Notes under the pieces: generated by a model
Database searches by the model: none
Seen by the model: the letters and a program-made list of their open reading frames with translations, nothing else
What the model was told of the DNA's origin: nothing
Part shown: positions 1 through 8,374 of the stretch, piece after piece
How the letters are laid out: every line of letters begins with the position of its first letter
How positions within the stretch are numbered: the first letter of the stretch is position 1
Made by a program: the position numbers and the translations under genes
Assembly (NCBI GenBank): GCA_913020145.1
Contig: CAJWAI010000005.1
Location: 1-55,588, forward strand
Source: an uncultured Gammaproteobacteria bacterium
GTDB taxonomy: Bacteria; Pseudomonadota; Gammaproteobacteria; Magnimaribacterales; TMED112
Direction: 5' to 3'
Length of the DNA stretch: 55,588 bases

Positions 1-82
1 TACTTAATTTATTTTTCATAAGAAAATTGCCAGCTTCTTTTGCTGCTTCTTTAGCAATCTCTAGGTAATTTTTAAAACTCAT
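1..82 (-). CDS. Truncated 5' end of a gene, possibly inositol monophosphatase/CysQ family
   Basis: Minus-strand ATG at 82..80 opens MSFKNYLEIAKEAAKEAGNFLMKNKLS..., running off the window edge; overlaps the galE stop. The A..A...AG..L helix resembles IMPase N-termini, but only 27 aa are visible. Confidence 0.4.
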   Translation of the reverse strand, partial: MSFKNYLEIAKEAAKEAGNFLMKNKLS

Positions 83-1076
83 CTTTATTCTTCTTTAGAG
101 ATTTAATTGAATCATCACACATATCAAAAAGTGATCTTTCTGCGCTCCATCCTAATATTTTATTTGATTTTGAGGAGTCAGAGTAGCAAACATCAACATC
201 ACCTGAACGTCTCTCTTTAATTTTTTTCTGAATACTCACTCCAGATACCTTTTCAAAAGTATTTAACAACTCAAGCACAGTGATACCTTTTCCAGTGCCG
301 AGATTAAAGACATCGTAACCAGAGATATTTTTCAAATGAGGAAGTGCTAAAAAATGACCCTCAATTAGATCAGATATATGCAGATAGTCTCTTTCACCTG
401 TGCCGTCTCTAGTACTGTAATCGTCACCAAATATCGAAAAATTATTATCTTTTTTAAGAAAAACTCTGTGAAGTTTAGGCATAACGTTGCCAAAATCAGT
501 CATAGGGTTCTCATATACCACTAAATCACTATGAGCTCCAAGAGGATTAAAGTATCTTAAAGAAATAGCTTTTAATTCTCCTTTTAAGGCTCTTTCTTGA
601 ATCAATTCTTCTGAAGCAGCTTTAGTTTTTGCATATACTGATAATGGCTCTACTTTGCTTTCTTCTGTAATTGGCTGTTTAGCTGATTGTCCATATACAG
701 AAGCTGAAGAAGAGAAAATAAGTTCTTTTATATTATTTATTTTCATTGTATTGAGTAAATTCTCCGTGCCTTTAAGATTATTATCCCAATATTTTTCTGG
801 GAATTGTTCAGATTCAGGAATGCTTTTTAGAGCTGCAAAATGAATAACTTGAGTTATATTTTTATTTTCAACTGCCTTATTTAGGCCATCACTATCTTTT
901 AGATCGACTTCATTGAATATGAAATTATCTGGAAATAATTTTTTTATTTTCTTAATAGTCTCAGGTTTTGAATTAGAAAAATTATCGTAGCCTATAACTG
1001 TATAACCTTTTTTTAACGCTTCATATGTAAAGGTTCCCCCAATGAAACCTGCTGCACCTGTTACTAAAAGGCTCAT
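72..1076 (-). CDS. galE: UDP-glucose 4-epimerase (extended SDR)
   Basis: GAAGFIGG N-terminus, YAKTKAASE catalytic motif, LRYFNPLGAH and GERDYLHISDLIEGH motifs typical of GalE. Confidence 0.9.
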   Translation of the reverse strand: MSLLVTGAAGFIGGTFTYEALKKGYTVIGYDNFSNSKPETIKKIKKLFPDNFIFNEVDLKDSDGLNKAVENKNITQVIHFAALKSIPESEQFPEKYWDNNLKGTENLLNTMKINNIKELIFSSSASVYGQSAKQPITEESKVEPLSVYAKTKAASEELIQERALKGELKAISLRYFNPLGAHSDLVVYENPMTDFGNVMPKLHRVFLKKDNNFSIFGDDYSTRDGTGERDYLHISDLIEGHFLALPHLKNISGYDVFNLGTGKGITVLELLNTFEKVSGVSIQKKIKERRSGDVDVCYSDSSKSNKILGWSAERSLFDMCDDSIKSLKKNKDEF

Positions 1077-2119
1077 GATTGGTCTTCTGAAGTAAAATCC
1101 TTAGGTATAGAAATAATGTAAAGACCTAAATAAAAAAATATAAATATTAGACTTAAAATTTGAAGTGCGGCGGTTTCTTTAGCAAAGAAGTTTGCCCCTA
1201 ATAAGAAAGGGAAATATAGTACAAAAATTAAAAGAGTTACCAAAGCATGTTTCATGTTTTCTGATTTAATGCCAATTTTGCTTACCCTTCTGTAAAAAAG
1301 ATGATGAAGATGTTTATCATCTGGTTCTAGAAAAGATAATTTTGCTACAAAACGTCTAATAATCGAAGCAATAACATCTGTTAGAGGATAAATAAGCATT
1401 AAAAGAACAAACCATGGTGATAATTCATTATCTTGATAAAATTTGATTAGCCCGACTGATACTGCCATGCCGAGAAAATATGCACCGCCATCTCCTAAAA
1501 AGATTCTCCCAAAAGGAAAATTTAGTATAAAGATCCCCAAAATAGAAAAAAACAAAGCAACAAAGAATAAAGTGTTTGAAGGTACAGAATAGACTTGAGG
1601 AAAAATTAAAACAGAGACACATGCTGACAGAGAGAATAACAATACAAGCCCATTGACTCCGTCTATCATATTGAATGCATTTACCATTCCAGCAAGAGCA
1701 AAACATATAAAAAGAATAGAAAACCATTCAAAGGAAAAAAGTTTATCTACTAAGGGTATTTCTAAAGAATAAGCTTCTGTGCCTAAGAAAAAATACATGA
1801 GAAACGCTGAAGGAAAAACTATAAGTAATCTTATTGTTGGTCGAATTGCCACCTGCAAATCATCAATAATACCTAATATAAAAACTGGTAATGAGCAAAA
1901 TAAAAGTGTCTGGATAAAGCTATATTCTGCAATGTCTGAAAAAAATGAAACTACTAATAAAGATGCAAATATTCCTACACCACCAAATCTTGAAATAGAT
2001 TTTTTGTGCAAAGTTTGAGGACCTTTTCTTACATTTGAAATGCCAAATTTAGTACTTAATTTGTCAACAAGAATTAAAAAGACTCCTATAAAAAAGGATA
2101 TTGGCAATATATCAGTCAT
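1073..2119 (-). CDS. WecA/MraY-family undecaprenyl-phosphate glycosyl-1-phosphate transferase
   Basis: Multi-pass membrane protein with MIDGVNGL, FLGDGGAYFLG and DDKHLHHLFYRR motifs of the WecA/TagO family. Confidence 0.85.
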   Translation of the reverse strand: MTDILPISFFIGVFLILVDKLSTKFGISNVRKGPQTLHKKSISRFGGVGIFASLLVVSFFSDIAEYSFIQTLLFCSLPVFILGIIDDLQVAIRPTIRLLIVFPSAFLMYFFLGTEAYSLEIPLVDKLFSFEWFSILFICFALAGMVNAFNMIDGVNGLVLLFSLSACVSVLIFPQVYSVPSNTLFFVALFFSILGIFILNFPFGRIFLGDGGAYFLGMAVSVGLIKFYQDNELSPWFVLLMLIYPLTDVIASIIRRFVAKLSFLEPDDKHLHHLFYRRVSKIGIKSENMKHALVTLLIFVLYFPFLLGANFFAKETAALQILSLIFIFFYLGLYIISIPKDFTSEDQS

Positions 2120-3281
2120 TAAAATTATCCAAGATATCTTTTAAGAAAACCATGAATCTGCCTGCATCAGCTCCATTTATCACTCTATGGTCATAAGACA
2201 TTGCGATTGGCATAATATCTAGCTCTTCTGCTAAAACTAATCTTTTGTATGTCTTTGACATAGAAATTATTGCTACATCGGGTGGGTTTATTATGGGTGT
2301 GAAGCCTGTTCCACCTAATTTACCTAAACTTGAAACTGTAATTGTTCTATTTTCAAGATTTGTATTCAATAATTTTTTATTTCTTGCCTTCTCAGCCAAT
2401 TCCTTAACTTTTGATGATATTTCTTCTAGTGAAAGTTTATCGGCATCTTGGATTACAGGAACAACTAAACCTTCTTCAGTATCAACAGCTATACCTATAT
2501 TAATGTATTCTTTCAGGACTATTTGATCATTTTCTATTAGCGATGAATTAAAGATCGGAAATTCTTTAAGTGTTTCAGATAAAGCCTTAATCATAAATGC
2601 TAAAGGGTTAGCATTATTTTTTTCTTTTGCTCTATTTATCTTTGACATATTGATTTCATCAAAATGAGTTACATGTGGAATAGAATTCCATGCTGCCTGA
2701 ACATTTTTAGCGCCCAGAATCCTAATCTTTGACATTTTTTGAAGAGAATATTTTCCTTCATCAGAAAAATCAGATTCCTTATAAGTTTTTAGATCAAGAG
2801 ATGCTTCTTTAGAAGAATGTATATAATTTTTGAGATCTTCTTTAGTTATTCTTAGATTTTTTCCAGTGCCATTAATTTTTGTTAAATCAATTTCTAACTC
2901 TCTTGCATATTTTCTGACTGCTGGTCCTGCATTTATGCCGGATATTGCTATCACTTCTTTTTTAATTGTTTGTTTAGGTTCAGTTGGTTCTTCTGGTGCT
3001 GGTCTGTTTGTTTCTTTTTTAATGCTTGCAATTTTTTTAGCTTTAATTTTGGCAAATAGCATTCCTTCGCTGACACTATCACCTTCTTTAACCAAAACTT
3101 CGAGAATTTCACCGTCATGATCTGAAGGAACTTCCATTGCTGCTTTTTCAGACTCTAAAACTATTAGGGGGTTATTTAATTTAACTGTATCGCCAGGCTT
3201 TATATTTATCTCAATAATCTCAGTTGACTCAGCCTCCCCAAGATTTGGAATTTTTAATTCAATAGTGGTTAACTCTTCCAT
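2112..3281 (-). CDS. aceF: Pyruvate dehydrogenase E2, dihydrolipoamide acetyltransferase (single lipoyl domain)
   Basis: Lipoyl motif LESEKAAMEVPS, peripheral subunit-binding domain (AGPAVRKYARELEIDL), C-terminal SYDHRVINGADAGRF. Confidence 0.93.
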   Translation of the reverse strand: MEELTTIELKIPNLGEAESTEIIEINIKPGDTVKLNNPLIVLESEKAAMEVPSDHDGEILEVLVKEGDSVSEGMLFAKIKAKKIASIKKETNRPAPEEPTEPKQTIKKEVIAISGINAGPAVRKYARELEIDLTKINGTGKNLRITKEDLKNYIHSSKEASLDLKTYKESDFSDEGKYSLQKMSKIRILGAKNVQAAWNSIPHVTHFDEINMSKINRAKEKNNANPLAFMIKALSETLKEFPIFNSSLIENDQIVLKEYINIGIAVDTEEGLVVPVIQDADKLSLEEISSKVKELAEKARNKKLLNTNLENRTITVSSLGKLGGTGFTPIINPPDVAIISMSKTYKRLVLAEELDIMPIAMSYDHRVINGADAGRFMVFLKDILDNFND

Positions 3282-5875
3282 GGCGCCTCTTTACTTAAAA
3301 CCATACCAGAATCTTTAATAAATTTTTCTGCTTCTTTCTTTTTTCCATGCAGCAATAAACTATTTAAAATTATATGTTCTTTGCTTATTTCAAAAAAATC
3401 CCTTAATTCTTCTCTTGTATCACTTCTACCGAAACCATCTGTACCTAAAATTTTATACTCTCCATTAACCCACTCTCTTATTTGGTTTGGATATGCTTTT
3501 TGATATTCAGAAACTGCAATTGTTGGCATTTCATCACTAAAACAATTCTCAACATAAGATTTTTTTGATGTTGAATTTAGTCTATTTTGTCTTTCTATCT
3601 CTATCCCTTCTCTGTACAACTCATTAAAACTGGTTATCGACCAAATATCAGCATTAATATCATAATTTTTAAGTTCTTTCTCAGCTTCCAATGCAAAATT
3701 TAGAGTAACGCCTGAAGCTAATATTCTAAGATTTATATTTTTATTTTCTTTTAGCTTATAAGCCCCCTTAAGAATCTCTTCATTTTTAAGCTTTTTTGGT
3801 TTAGCTGGATGAGAGTAGTTTTCGTTCATTAGAGTAATGTAATAATACCTATCATTGCCATTTACATACATATCACTAATACCTTCTTGTATTATTGCTG
3901 AAAGTTCATATGAGTAGCATGGGTCATATGCTCTGCAATTGGGTATTGTGGATGCAAGAATATGGCTATGTCCATCCTGATGTTGCAAACCTTCACCATT
4001 TAATGTTGTTCTGCCTGAAGTTGCTCCAAGTAAAAAACCCTTGGCTCTAGAATCTCCAGCAGCCCAAGCTAGATCATGCGTACGTTGGAAGCCAAACATA
4101 GAGTAAAAAATATAAAATGGAATCATTGGCAAATCATTGTTTGAATAAGAAGTTGCTAAAGCTAGCCATGCTGAGAATGCACCGGCTTCATTAATGCCTT
4201 CCTCAAGCATTATTCCAGACTCACTTTCTCTATAGAACATTACTTTATCTGCGTCTTCTGGTTCATATTTTTGACCTTCAGATGAATAAATACCGAATTG
4301 TCTAAATAATGCATCCATGCCAAATGTTCTTGCCTCGTCTGGAACAATTGGTACTACTCTTGAACCTATTGCTGCATCTCTTAAAAGCTTAGTTAGCAGT
4401 CTTACAAAAACCATTGTTGTTGACTGTTCTCTATCTAATTTTTTATCGAAATCTAAGAAAGATTCTTTTTTTGCTATTAATTTTTGCTTAGAGACTTTTC
4501 TTGAAGGCAATAAGCCCCCCAATTCTTGTCTTCTTGAAAGTAAATATTCCTTAACCTTTTTATCCTTGTTTAGGTTAAGAAAATTTGGATTGTCTAAGCT
4601 TTCTTTTTTTATTGGTAGATTAAATTTATCAATAAAATCTTCTAAATTCTCTTTGGTAAGTTTTTTTACCTGATGGGCTGTATTATCTGCCTGTCTTGAA
4701 CCAATACCATAACCTTTTATCGTAAAAGCAAGAATTACTGTCGGTCTATCCTTTTCCTCATATGCTAAGCGATAAGCATTGTAAATTTTAGTTGGATCAT
4801 GTCCTCCTCTATTTAAATCTTCTACTTCTTTATCACTTAATGAATCTATCATTTTAAGTACTTCAGGATCTTTACCAAAAAAGTTCTCTCTAGTGTATTT
4901 ACCACCCTTAGCTTTGTAGTTTTGATATTCTCCATCTACTGTCTCATTCATAATTTTCTGTAATAGCCCATCTTCATCATTATTTATTAATTCATCCCAT
5001 TTTCTTCCCCAGATTAGATGCACAACATTCCAGCCTGCACCGCTAAACTGCTTAGCAAGTTCAGTAATAATTTTAGAATTACCTCTTACAGGTCCATCTA
5101 GCCTTTGTAGATTACAATTTATGACGAATACAAGATTATTAAGCTTTTCTCTTCCTGCTAAGCTAATAGAACCCATCGATTCTGGTTCATCCATCTCTCC
5201 GTCACCACAAAAGACCCAGACTTTTCTATTATCAATTGATTCAATTAAGCCTCTTTTTTCTAAATATCTCATTACATGAGCTTGGAAAATACCAAAGATT
5301 GGACCTAAACCCATTGAGACTGTCGGAAATTGCCAATAATTCGGCATTAACCATGGGTGTGGGTAAGAAGATAAGCCCTCACCCTTTATTTCTTGCCTAA
5401 AATTATCAAGTTGTTTTGCAGATATACGTTCTTCAAGAAAAGACCTTGCATATATCCCTGGAGATGAATGGCCTTGAAAATATATTAAATCGCCGAGCGC
5501 TTTATCAGAACCTCGAAAAAAATGATTAAAACCTACTTCATATAAAGTAGCTGCAGATGAATAAGTCGATATATGACCTCCTAGATCAGATTCCTTATTT
5601 GCTTTTAGAACAGTTAAAAGGCTATTCCACCTTATAAAATGTCTTATCTTTTCTTCAAATTCTAAATTTCCTGGATAAGGATGTTCTTCATCTGAATGGA
5701 CAGTATTTTTAAAAGGAGGATCATTTAGCTCAGGTATTTCAATACCTTTTAATCTGGCTTCGGTATATAAAGATCTAAGCAACTTTTCTGTATAGTCTCT
5801 ACCATCAGAAATAAGTACATTCTCTAGAGCTTCAAGCCATTCTTGGAACTCTTTCTCAAAATCAGTATTTTGCAT
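3269..5875 (-). CDS. aceE: Pyruvate dehydrogenase E1, homodimeric type
   Basis: 868 aa AceE-like throughout (ISTYSSAATLYEVGFNHFFRG, VWVFCGDGEMDEPESMG, GATSGRTTLNGEGLQHQDGHS). Confidence 0.96.
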   Translation of the reverse strand: MQNTDFEKEFQEWLEALENVLISDGRDYTEKLLRSLYTEARLKGIEIPELNDPPFKNTVHSDEEHPYPGNLEFEEKIRHFIRWNSLLTVLKANKESDLGGHISTYSSAATLYEVGFNHFFRGSDKALGDLIYFQGHSSPGIYARSFLEERISAKQLDNFRQEIKGEGLSSYPHPWLMPNYWQFPTVSMGLGPIFGIFQAHVMRYLEKRGLIESIDNRKVWVFCGDGEMDEPESMGSISLAGREKLNNLVFVINCNLQRLDGPVRGNSKIITELAKQFSGAGWNVVHLIWGRKWDELINNDEDGLLQKIMNETVDGEYQNYKAKGGKYTRENFFGKDPEVLKMIDSLSDKEVEDLNRGGHDPTKIYNAYRLAYEEKDRPTVILAFTIKGYGIGSRQADNTAHQVKKLTKENLEDFIDKFNLPIKKESLDNPNFLNLNKDKKVKEYLLSRRQELGGLLPSRKVSKQKLIAKKESFLDFDKKLDREQSTTMVFVRLLTKLLRDAAIGSRVVPIVPDEARTFGMDALFRQFGIYSSEGQKYEPEDADKVMFYRESESGIMLEEGINEAGAFSAWLALATSYSNNDLPMIPFYIFYSMFGFQRTHDLAWAAGDSRAKGFLLGATSGRTTLNGEGLQHQDGHSHILASTIPNCRAYDPCYSYELSAIIQEGISDMYVNGNDRYYYITLMNENYSHPAKPKKLKNEEILKGAYKLKENKNINLRILASGVTLNFALEAEKELKNYDINADIWSITSFNELYREGIEIERQNRLNSTSKKSYVENCFSDEMPTIAVSEYQKAYPNQIREWVNGEYKILGTDGFGRSDTREELRDFFEISKEHIILNSLLLHGKKKEAEKFIKDSGMVLSKEAPWKS

Positions 5876-5969
5876 TTTAAATGCATTTTACAATAGTTTT
5901 TTCTCTATTAATTGCCCTAGCAACATGATATTGAAACAAAATGTAACTATTTTTCATACACATTTCTAT

Positions 5970-5997
5970 TTGCTTTTAGAAAAAGCTACTGTAATAT
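5970..5997 (+). promoter_or_regulatory. Candidate sigma70 promoter for the PT/GT-repeat protein
   Basis: TTGCTT (5970-5975), 16-nt spacer, TAATAT (5992-5997), upstream of the TTG start at 6021. By eye only. Confidence 0.35.
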
Positions 5998-6020
5998 AGG
6001 CATATAAGGGGATTAGAGCT

Positions 6021-6422
6021 TTGAAGATACTAAGAATAATATTAACGTTACTTTTAATACCGGCATATGCAATTGCTGATGAAGATGCTGTAAATGCAAA
6101 TGAAGAGAAAACAGAAGTTAAAGAAGAAAAATCAGATAATAATTCAGAAAAGGTAGAAGATTCTTCAGGCGGTCTTAATGCTAGTGATATAGCTAGTTTA
6201 TTAGCTCTAGCTTTCGGTGCAGCTGCGTCTGCAGACGAAGGAGATGGTGGTTCATCAGAGCAATCGGGACCATTCACTCCTCCACCGGATCCTACTCCGG
6301 CACCAACACCGGCACCAACACCGGCACCAACACCGGCACCAACACCGGCACCAACACCGGCACCAACACCTGATCCAGGTACTGGTACTGGAACTGGAAC
6401 TGGAACTGGAACAGGTACTTAA
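6021..6422 (+). CDS. Small secreted low-complexity protein with (PAPT)n and (GT)n C-terminal tail; YjbE/GfcA-like in architecture
   Basis: TTG start after a purine-rich AAGGGGATTAGAG; signal peptide-like MKILRIILTLLLIPAYAIA; acidic middle; LLALAFGAAASADEGDGG; Thr-rich repeat tail; adjacent to a YjbH-family gene. Confidence 0.65.
   Translation: MKILRIILTLLLIPAYAIADEDAVNANEEKTEVKEEKSDNNSEKVEDSSGGLNASDIASLLALAFGAAASADEGDGGSSEQSGPFTPPPDPTPAPTPAPTPAPTPAPTPAPTPAPTPDPGTGTGTGTGTGTGT
6297..6368 (+). repeat. Six perfect 12-bp tandem repeats, CCGGCACCAACA
   Basis: Read directly; encodes the Pro-Ala-Pro-Thr repeat. Confidence 0.95.
6379..6420 (+). repeat. Imperfect 6-bp tandem repeat (GGTACT/GGAACT/GGAACA) encoding (Gly-Thr)7
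   Basis: Read directly: ggtactggtactggaactggaactggaactggaacaggtact. Confidence 0.9.
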
Positions 6423-8374
6423 TCTTTATATTTTCTTAGGTATCGGTAAAGATTATCTTTTCGTATTAGTTTTGCGCCTGGATCTTTAGTTAAAGGTCGC
6501 CATAGAAAGTTAAACCAATCTCCAGAGATAGGTACCTTGAAATAAACACCCTTGTCAAAACTTCCTTCCCCAAATTGTTCTGCTGTGATATCTGTCTTAG
6601 TGAAAAAACCTCCCATTACAACTCCATTATCAAATCTCCTTGATAGATCAAATGTATAACCTTTATCTCCAGCTAAATATTCTCCATAAGATAGATGAAG
6701 GGAAAATGGCAAGACAAAATCATTCTCATAATAGAAGTTTATATGGCCAGTTGTGTTTGAATAGTCCAGTAAACCGAATGCTAAATCATAATCTCTTTTA
6801 TGAGCTTCAAATATCTCAAAACCTATAGCAAAAGGGAGATTATTTTTACTCCATAGATATTCAAAGCCATAACCACTAAACATCTCTTCAAATATCCCAG
6901 CAGATATCTGAAAATGATGATCTTTAGATAGAGTATTAAAATAATCTAATTGTGATCTACCAATAATTAGTCTGTTATCAAAATTATTCAAATAGTCTTT
7001 GACGTCTGATCTTACTTGATTTGGGTATGTGTCAACCGGGGGTATATACAAGTCATCAAAATTCTGCCATAAAGCATATTTTAAATTTGTGGTCCAAAAT
7101 AAATTATCATTAAAAATATATTGAGTATTGAGTTCTGCCATAAAAGCTACTTTTAAGAAGTCTTCTCTTCCTGCAACAAAAGGCCTTAAAACAAAATTTG
7201 GAGAATAAATAAATCTTGGTTCTTTATCTTTTGAATACAGTATCTCAGTTTCATTTTTATTCATTGTTGTAAAAGTCTTTGAATCAGTTTTATTAGGCTT
7301 AAGACCATTAATTGAATAGCTGACAATAACTTCTTCATAGTCAACTCCTGAATCAGCAATAGATTTTTTAACAGCTGAATTAAGGTGAGCTAAACTTGGG
7401 TAAGAATTATATTCTTTAACATCTATAATTAACTTATCTTCTAATTTATTAATACTGTTTACTTCAATTTCATTGAAATCTAAAAGGGATCTTAATTTTT
7501 CGACAGGTTTTTTCTCGTAGGGTCTATTGTTGCGATAGGTTTTTGAATTATATGCTAACGAATTACCTTTTAATACAAATTTTAAACCTAAGTAATCACC
7601 TCTTTCATAATTAAGAGCTACAGCAAAATTATCTTTTCCAATATACTCAAAGCCAAAATTATAATCAGAGCTTCTTTCTGGGAACCCTTCATTTAATGGA
7701 ATATTTGTTGAGTCATGTTCCATTTTAAATAGCCAATCATCATGAAATAAATAACTAAAACCACCAAAAATTCCTATTTCCTCTCCTGAGAAATAGTCTT
7801 TCCATCGAAATGTGCCTCCTTTGCTATCCTCTAAATCGCAACCCCATGATAGACATCTCGTACGAAACGATTCATCTAAATCTGACAATGGATTACCATA
7901 ATTTAGCTGTCCGCCATTTAACCTGCCCCAACCAATGCCTAGGTGTAAATCAAGATTATCTGCACCATAGCTTCCTACAATGTATTCAGAAGAATATATC
8001 CCTGTCCCAGCTAAGTCATTGAAACCAATAGCTATAGCTGGAAATTTGCCTTCAGTTTTTAAACGAAACTTCGCGTTAAAGCCTTTATCTTTATAATCTT
8101 GATATTCAAAGAAAGGGTAAGGTCTATCTTTTATGCTTGTATAGAATATAGATGCTTCGAACCAATCATATGGCATCATACTTATAGTAATTTTTCTATC
8201 TGGGTCTCCTCTATATGCTGTAAATGCAGATGATGACTCCTCATAAAATCTAGCTGTAGGGATATTTATTAGGCCAATGACGCCATGATTATTAGGGTTG
8301 TTATACCTTATAGAGTCTGAAAATAAAAAATTTCCAATTAGTAATAGTATTACTAATCTAATCTTGTATTGCAT
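6419..8374 (-). CDS. YjbH/GfcD-family exopolysaccharide outer-membrane protein
   Basis: Signal peptide, NNHGVIGLINIPTARFYEESS motif and long beta-strand-rich body typical of YjbH/WbfB. Confidence 0.85.
   Translation of the reverse strand: MQYKIRLVILLLIGNFLFSDSIRYNNPNNHGVIGLINIPTARFYEESSSAFTAYRGDPDRKITISMMPYDWFEASIFYTSIKDRPYPFFEYQDYKDKGFNAKFRLKTEGKFPAIAIGFNDLAGTGIYSSEYIVGSYGADNLDLHLGIGWGRLNGGQLNYGNPLSDLDESFRTRCLSWGCDLEDSKGGTFRWKDYFSGEEIGIFGGFSYLFHDDWLFKMEHDSTNIPLNEGFPERSSDYNFGFEYIGKDNFAVALNYERGDYLGLKFVLKGNSLAYNSKTYRNNRPYEKKPVEKLRSLLDFNEIEVNSINKLEDKLIIDVKEYNSYPSLAHLNSAVKKSIADSGVDYEEVIVSYSINGLKPNKTDSKTFTTMNKNETEILYSKDKEPRFIYSPNFVLRPFVAGREDFLKVAFMAELNTQYIFNDNLFWTTNLKYALWQNFDDLYIPPVDTYPNQVRSDVKDYLNNFDNRLIIGRSQLDYFNTLSKDHHFQISAGIFEEMFSGYGFEYLWSKNNLPFAIGFEIFEAHKRDYDLAFGLLDYSNTTGHINFYYENDFVLPFSLHLSYGEYLAGDKGYTFDLSRRFDNGVVMGGFFTKTDITAEQFGEGSFDKGVYFKVPISGDWFNFLWRPLTKDPGAKLIRKDNLYRYLRKYKD

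Noticed and set aside
655-843. Plus-strand ORFs antisense to minus-strand genes (655..843, 1779..2018, 2245..2526, 2830..3120, 4317..4673, 8827..9279, 20593..20982, 45073..45486, 47543..47887 and similar)
   Set aside because: Each lies wholly or almost wholly inside a well-supported gene on the other strand, shows Ser/Phe/Ile-rich shadow composition and no recognisable domain.
1428-1727. Minus-strand 99-aa ORF in another frame of the WecA/MraY-like gene
   Set aside because: Out-of-frame reading of a well-supported membrane transferase; Cys/Phe-rich artefact.
5871-5885. Palindrome TGCATTTTAAATGCA over the aceE start, considered as an operator
   Set aside because: Short AT-rich palindromes are expected by chance at this composition and no known regulator site was recognised.
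5966-6277. Minus-strand ORF covering the repeat-protein gene 5' part
   Set aside because: Shadow ORF opposite a plus-strand gene with a signal peptide, promoter-like sequence and purine-rich leader; no domain seen.
6297-6420. Repeat array considered as CRISPR or mobile-element signal
   Set aside because: Units are 12 and 6 bp, contiguous, with no spacers, and in frame within a coding sequence.
6217-6489. ORF with HQHRHQHRHQ repeats
   Set aside because: Alternate-frame reading of the CCGGCACCAACA repeat; no signal peptide or start context, and it runs into the antisense of yjbH.
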